Positions 63,701 through 64,000 of a DNA stretch of 64,000 nt are shown one piece after another (within the stretch, counting starts at the first letter, position 1; the number at the start of each line of letters is the position of its first letter). The stretch comes from Polydactylus sextarius (taxonomy: Eukaryota > Chordata > Actinopteri > Polynemidae): the NCBI GenBank assembly GCA_016801845.1, contig CM028909.1:16779313-16843312 (forward strand). Reading direction: 5' to 3'. Position numbers and translations under genes: made by a program. The notes under the pieces are model-generated. The model was not told where the DNA came from and made no database searches. It was given only the letters and a program-made list of their open reading frames with translations.

Positions 63701-64000
63701 GGTCTTAACAAATTGGATTTGGCCAATGGATGTGAAAAATACAGGGCCTCTGTATACATGTGTGAGTGTATCTGTGCTGTCTCATCCACACATCATCAGG
63801 GCTGGCGGCGGCACTGTGTCATGCCTACTTGGTTGCTACAACCTGCCTGCTGTTAATATATTTCAGTTATTTATCCATATTTTTTTAACATAATGTCTAA
63901 TGCAGCAAAAATAACCGAGTGGCATTACAAAACAAGAAACTTAGGAGTTTCTGCTTCACCCCAGAGCGTTGGGTTAGTTCAGGTCAGCTGTTGTGTATTT

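Larger units (their letters stand above)
62047..64000 (+). other. samd11 intron 3 (continues beyond window)
   Basis: Starts with GTGAGG. No further exon of samd11 was found before the window edge. Contains microsatellites and one conserved-looking island. Confidence 0.8.

Overview
The window looks like teleost fish nuclear DNA. Coding sequence is split into short exons with GT/AG introns. Dinucleotide microsatellites are abundant. The transposon remnants are fish-type: Tc1-like DNA elements, non-LTR retrotransposon pieces and a hAT-type miniature element. Two protein-coding genes can be supported, both on the + strand. I recognised no genes on the - strand, no rRNA, no convincing tRNA and no CRISPR.

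Region 1 (1-~4265) is the 3' end of auts2. Four exon segments encode the last 144 residues (His-X repeat, proline-rich stretch, conserved C-terminus ending SRLKKESDKQL). A 3'UTR of about 2.2 kb follows.

Region 2 (~4.3-48.4 kb) is a gene desert of about 44 kb. Single-copy-looking islands alternate with AT-rich sequence, microsatellites and decayed transposons. The islands are rich in homeodomain, SOX, OTX/CRX, TCF and RFX-type words, and I annotate them as candidate cis-regulatory elements. Transposon remnants include a LINE piece at ~18.4-18.8 kb and Tc1-like copies at ~26.9-27.75 and ~36.6-36.9 kb. A full match to the CTCF core word lies at 15792-15805.

Region 3 (~47.3-64 kb) is the 5' part of samd11: a CpG-rich upstream segment, then three coding exons (48758-49211, 50359-50450, 61871-62046). 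They encode 240 complete codons with an entire SAND domain. The C-terminal SAM domain lies beyond the window. Intron 2 (11.4 kb) carries a strong RFX X-box word, several microsatellites and a hAT-type MITE. Intron 3 starts at 62047 and holds a conserved-looking island near 63.2-63.7 kb.

The AUTS2 and SAMD11 protein families are both linked in the literature to Polycomb repressive complex 1 variants (AUTS2 in PCGF3/5-type PRC1; SAMD11 with SAMD7 in photoreceptors). Their adjacency here, separated by a desert of candidate enhancers and one CTCF-like site, is the most interesting large-scale feature. I found no clearly new biological system. The regulatory claims are motif readings that need alignment or chromatin data.
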